Of a DNA stretch of 6,678 nt, positions 4,706 through 6,678 are shown one piece after another. The stretch's first letter is position 1. Every line of letters starts with the position of its first letter. Below the pieces are notes generated by a model. It worked only from the letters and a program-made list of their open reading frames with translations. It was not told the DNA's origin and searched no databases. The translations under genes and the position numbers were made by a program. Source of the DNA: Pseudomonadota bacterium (lineage in GTDB: Bacteria > Myxococcota > Myxococcia > Myxococcales > Myxococcaceae); contig JAFADT010000415.1 of NCBI GenBank assembly GCA_023424585.1, forward strand, positions 1-6,678, written 5' to 3'.

Positions 4706-6678
4706 ATGGATCCCATCAGCCTGGCAGCAATCATCGGCGGCGGCATCATCATCCTCTTCGGCATCTTCGTCAGCGTGGCCAAGTTCTACCGACAGGTGGA
4801 TCAGGGCAAGGTGCTCATCGTCAACACCATGAAGACCGAGCCCACGGTCACCTTCACCGGCGCCGTGGTGCTGCCCATCGTCCACCGCGCGGAGGTGATG
4901 GACATCTCGCTGAAGACGGTCGAGATCGACCGCCGCGGCAAGGAGGGCCTCATCTGCCAGGACAACATCCGCGCGGACATCAAGGTCACCTTCTTCGTGC
5001 GGGTGAACAAGACGCGCGAGGACGTGCTCAAGGTGGCCCAGTCCATCGGCTGCGCGCGCGCCTCCGACCATGAGACGCTGGAGAACCTCTTCGAGGCCAA
5101 GTTCTCCGAGGCCCTCAAGACGGTGGGCAAGTCCTTCGACTTCGAGCAGCTCTACACCAAGCGCGAGGAGATCAAGGACAAGGTGGTGGAGACCATCGGC
5201 CGGGACCTCAACGGCTACATGCTGGAGGACTGCGCCATCGACTTCCTCGAGCAGACCCCGGTGGAGATGCTCGACAAGGACAACATCCTGGATGCGCAGG
5301 GCATCCGGAAGATCACCCAGCTCACCACCGAGCAGAACGTCTTCACCAACGAGCTGCGCCAGACCGAGCGCCTGGCGGTGACCAAGCGCAACGTGGAGGC
5401 CGACGAGGCCATCTTCTCCCTCGAGCGTCAGCGCGAGGAGGCGGCCGCCAAGCAGCGCCGCGAGATCGACAGCATCCAGGCGCGTGAGACGGCCGAGGCC
5501 GACCGCGTGAAGAGCGAGGAGTTCGCCAAGGCGCAGCTGGCGCGCATCAAGGCGGAGGAAGAGATCGCCATCAACGAGGAGAACAAGCAGCGCCAGGTGC
5601 AGGTGGCGCAGAAGAACCGCGAGCGCGTGGTGGGCGTGGAGTCCGAGCGCGTGGAGAAGGACCGCGCCCTGGAGGCCATCAACCGCGAGCGCGAGACGGA
5701 GCTGCAGCGCATCGCGAAGGAGAAGGCGCTGGAGTCGGAGAAGAAGGCCATCGCCGACGTGGTCCGCGCCCGCATCGCGGTGGAGAAGACCGTCGCCCAG
5801 GAAGAGGAGAACATCAAGGACCTGCGCGTGACGGCGGAGGCCAAGCGCACCAAGGAGGCGGTCATCATCACCGCCCAGGCGCACGCGGAAGAGGCCTCCG
5901 TCAAGGACGTCACGGCCGCGGACGCGAGCGCGAAGATCGCCGTGTTCCTCGCCAAGGAGAAGCTGACCCTGGCCGAAGCCGACCTGGAGGCCGCGGACAA
6001 GCAGGCGAAGGCGAAGATGCGGCTGGCCGAGGGCATCCAGGCCGAGTCCGCCGCCGAGGGCCTCGCCAGCGTGCGCGTGCGTGAGGCGGACGCCGTCGCC
6101 ACGGAGAAGCTGGGCATGGCGCAGGTGCGCGTGAAGGAGGCCGAGGCCTCCGTCATCGAGAAGCAGGGCCAGGCGCAGGCCGCCGCGGTGCGCGAGAAGC
6201 TGCTCGCCGAGGCCGCGGGCTCGGAGCAGAAGGGCCTGGCGAACGCCCGCGTGCAGGAGGCGGAAGCCACCGCCATCCACAAGCGCGGCGAGGCGGAGGC
6301 CTTCGCCACGCGCGAGAAGCAGCTGGCCGAGGCCGCCGCCATCCAGGAGAAGCTGATGGCCGAGGCCCGGGGCCTGTCGGAGAAGGCCGCCGCGATGAAG
6401 GCCCTGGACGGCGTGGGCCGCGAGCACGAGGAGTACCGCCTGCGCCTCCAGAAGGAGCGCGACGTGGAGCTGGCCGCCATCAACGTCCGCAAGGAGATCG
6501 CCCAGGCCCAGGCCACCGTCCTGGCCCAGGCGTTCAGCAACGCGAAGTTCCAGATCGTCGGCGGCGACGGGAAGTTCTTCGAGAACTTCATCAAGGCCGT
6601 GTCCATCGGCAGCTCGGTGGACGGCGCGCTGGAGCATGGCGAGTCGCTGAAGAAGGCGCTCGGCGGCTACCTCAACGG
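4706..6678 (+). CDS. Flotillin (SPFH domain) family protein, YqiK-like, 3' end missing
   Basis: The frame is open from the ATG to the right edge: 657 residues and two bases of the next codon, with no stop. A membrane anchor occupies about residues 7-26 (AAIIGGGIIILFGIFVSVAK). The SPFH domain spans about 28-215 and includes the typical QGKVLIVN, DISLKTVEIDRRGKEGL and CQDNIRADIKVTFFVRVN strands, then the helical half (SFDFEQLYTKREEIKDKV). From about 215 to 605 there is an almost unbroken coiled coil rich in Glu, Ala, Lys and Arg with flotillin-type AEA/EAE runs. A short Gly/Phe-rich region (FQIVGGDGKFFENFIKAVSIG, 616-636) begins the C-terminal part. Flotillins oligomerise on the inner face of the membrane into scaffolds for microdomains. 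The YqiJ-like gene immediately upstream, on the same strand, supports the assignment. The protein is already about 100 residues longer than I recall for E. coli YqiK, and residues 474-553 contain a 40-residue duplication. The C-terminal resemblance to family ends suggests little is missing. Confidence 0.92.
   Translation, partial: MDPISLAAIIGGGIIILFGIFVSVAKFYRQVDQGKVLIVNTMKTEPTVTFTGAVVLPIVHRAEVMDISLKTVEIDRRGKEGLICQDNIRADIKVTFFVRVNKTREDVLKVAQSIGCARASDHETLENLFEAKFSEALKTVGKSFDFEQLYTKREEIKDKVVETIGRDLNGYMLEDCAIDFLEQTPVEMLDKDNILDAQGIRKITQLTTEQNVFTNELRQTERLAVTKRNVEADEAIFSLERQREEAAAKQRREIDSIQARETAEADRVKSEEFAKAQLARIKAEEEIAINEENKQRQVQVAQKNRERVVGVESERVEKDRALEAINRERETELQRIAKEKALESEKKAIADVVRARIAVEKTVAQEEENIKDLRVTAEAKRTKEAVIITAQAHAEEASVKDVTAADASAKIAVFLAKEKLTLAEADLEAADKQAKAKMRLAEGIQAESAAEGLASVRVREADAVATEKLGMAQVRVKEAEASVIEKQGQAQAAAVREKLLAEAAGSEQKGLANARVQEAEATAIHKRGEAEAFATREKQLAEAAAIQEKLMAEARGLSEKAAAMKALDGVGREHEEYRLRLQKERDVELAAINVRKEIAQAQATVLAQAFSNAKFQIVGGDGKFFENFIKAVSIGSSVDGALEHGESLKKALGGYLN
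6125..6364 (+). repeat. Tandem 40-residue duplication within the flotillin coiled coil
   Basis: Residues 474-513 (bases 6125-6244) align without gaps to 514-553 (6245-6364): about 22 of 40 positions are identical, sharing RVxEAEA near the start and REKxLAEAA near the middle. The preceding 18 residues (456-473, VRVREADAVATEKLGMAQ) match the beginning of the first unit at 11 of 18 positions, suggesting an additional half unit. Confidence 0.7.

Noticed and set aside
3500..6637. A 1045-codon open frame on the - strand
   Set aside because: It lies antisense to the YqiJ-like and flotillin genes and exists because their high G/C third-position codons avoid stops on the opposite strand. Its product is a Leu/His/Arg/Gly-rich low-complexity string with no domain, while the + strand frames show recognisable families.
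1..6678. CRISPR arrays, insertion sequences, attachment-site duplications
   Set aside because: I found no regularly spaced repeats, transposase motifs or terminal inverted repeats. The tRNA 3' end could serve as an attachment site, but no integrase gene or second copy of its 3' sequence was seen in the window.

Overview
The window is very GC-rich, with coding regions dominated by G/C at the third codon position. Its gene content (a bacterial poxvirus-like topoisomerase IB, a patatin-like lipase and a YqiJ/YqiK-type flotillin pair) fits a deltaproteobacterial/Myxococcota chromosome, for example the Myxococcus/Corallococcus type. That taxonomic placement is an inference from composition and gene style, not a match I could run. 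Nothing suggests a phage, plasmid or insertion sequence. This looks like ordinary chromosome with a few under-described small features.

Layout. The left edge holds the 3' end of a tRNA, very likely initiator tRNA-fMet, on the + strand. A strong hairpin-plus-T-run terminator follows directly. A short + strand reading frame with no ATG (about 119-277) follows, with convincing codon use; its stop codon abuts the stop of the convergent patatin gene. From 278 to 3614 four genes lie on the - strand, read right to left: DNA topoisomerase IB, a 2OG-Fe(II) oxygenase, a 64-residue acidic protein and a patatin-like phospholipase. The gaps of 79, 105 and 39 bp are compatible with loose co-transcription but do not prove it.

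A divergent intergenic region (3615-3775) separates these from two + strand genes. The first is a three-helix membrane protein with a C-terminal OB-fold of the YqiJ/NfeD kind. The second is a long SPFH/flotillin protein of the YqiK kind that runs off the right edge without a stop. YqiJ-like and YqiK-like proteins are paired in other bacteria and are thought to act together at membrane microdomains. The YqiJ-like protein carries three exact-period 11-residue repeats followed by a histidine cluster, the most unusual protein feature in the window. The flotillin coiled coil is unusually long and contains a 40-residue internal duplication.

I did not find a clearly new multi-gene system. The best candidates for a second look are the 11-mer repeat loop, the cryptic small frame at the left, the acidic small protein and the inverted repeat in front of the YqiJ-like gene.
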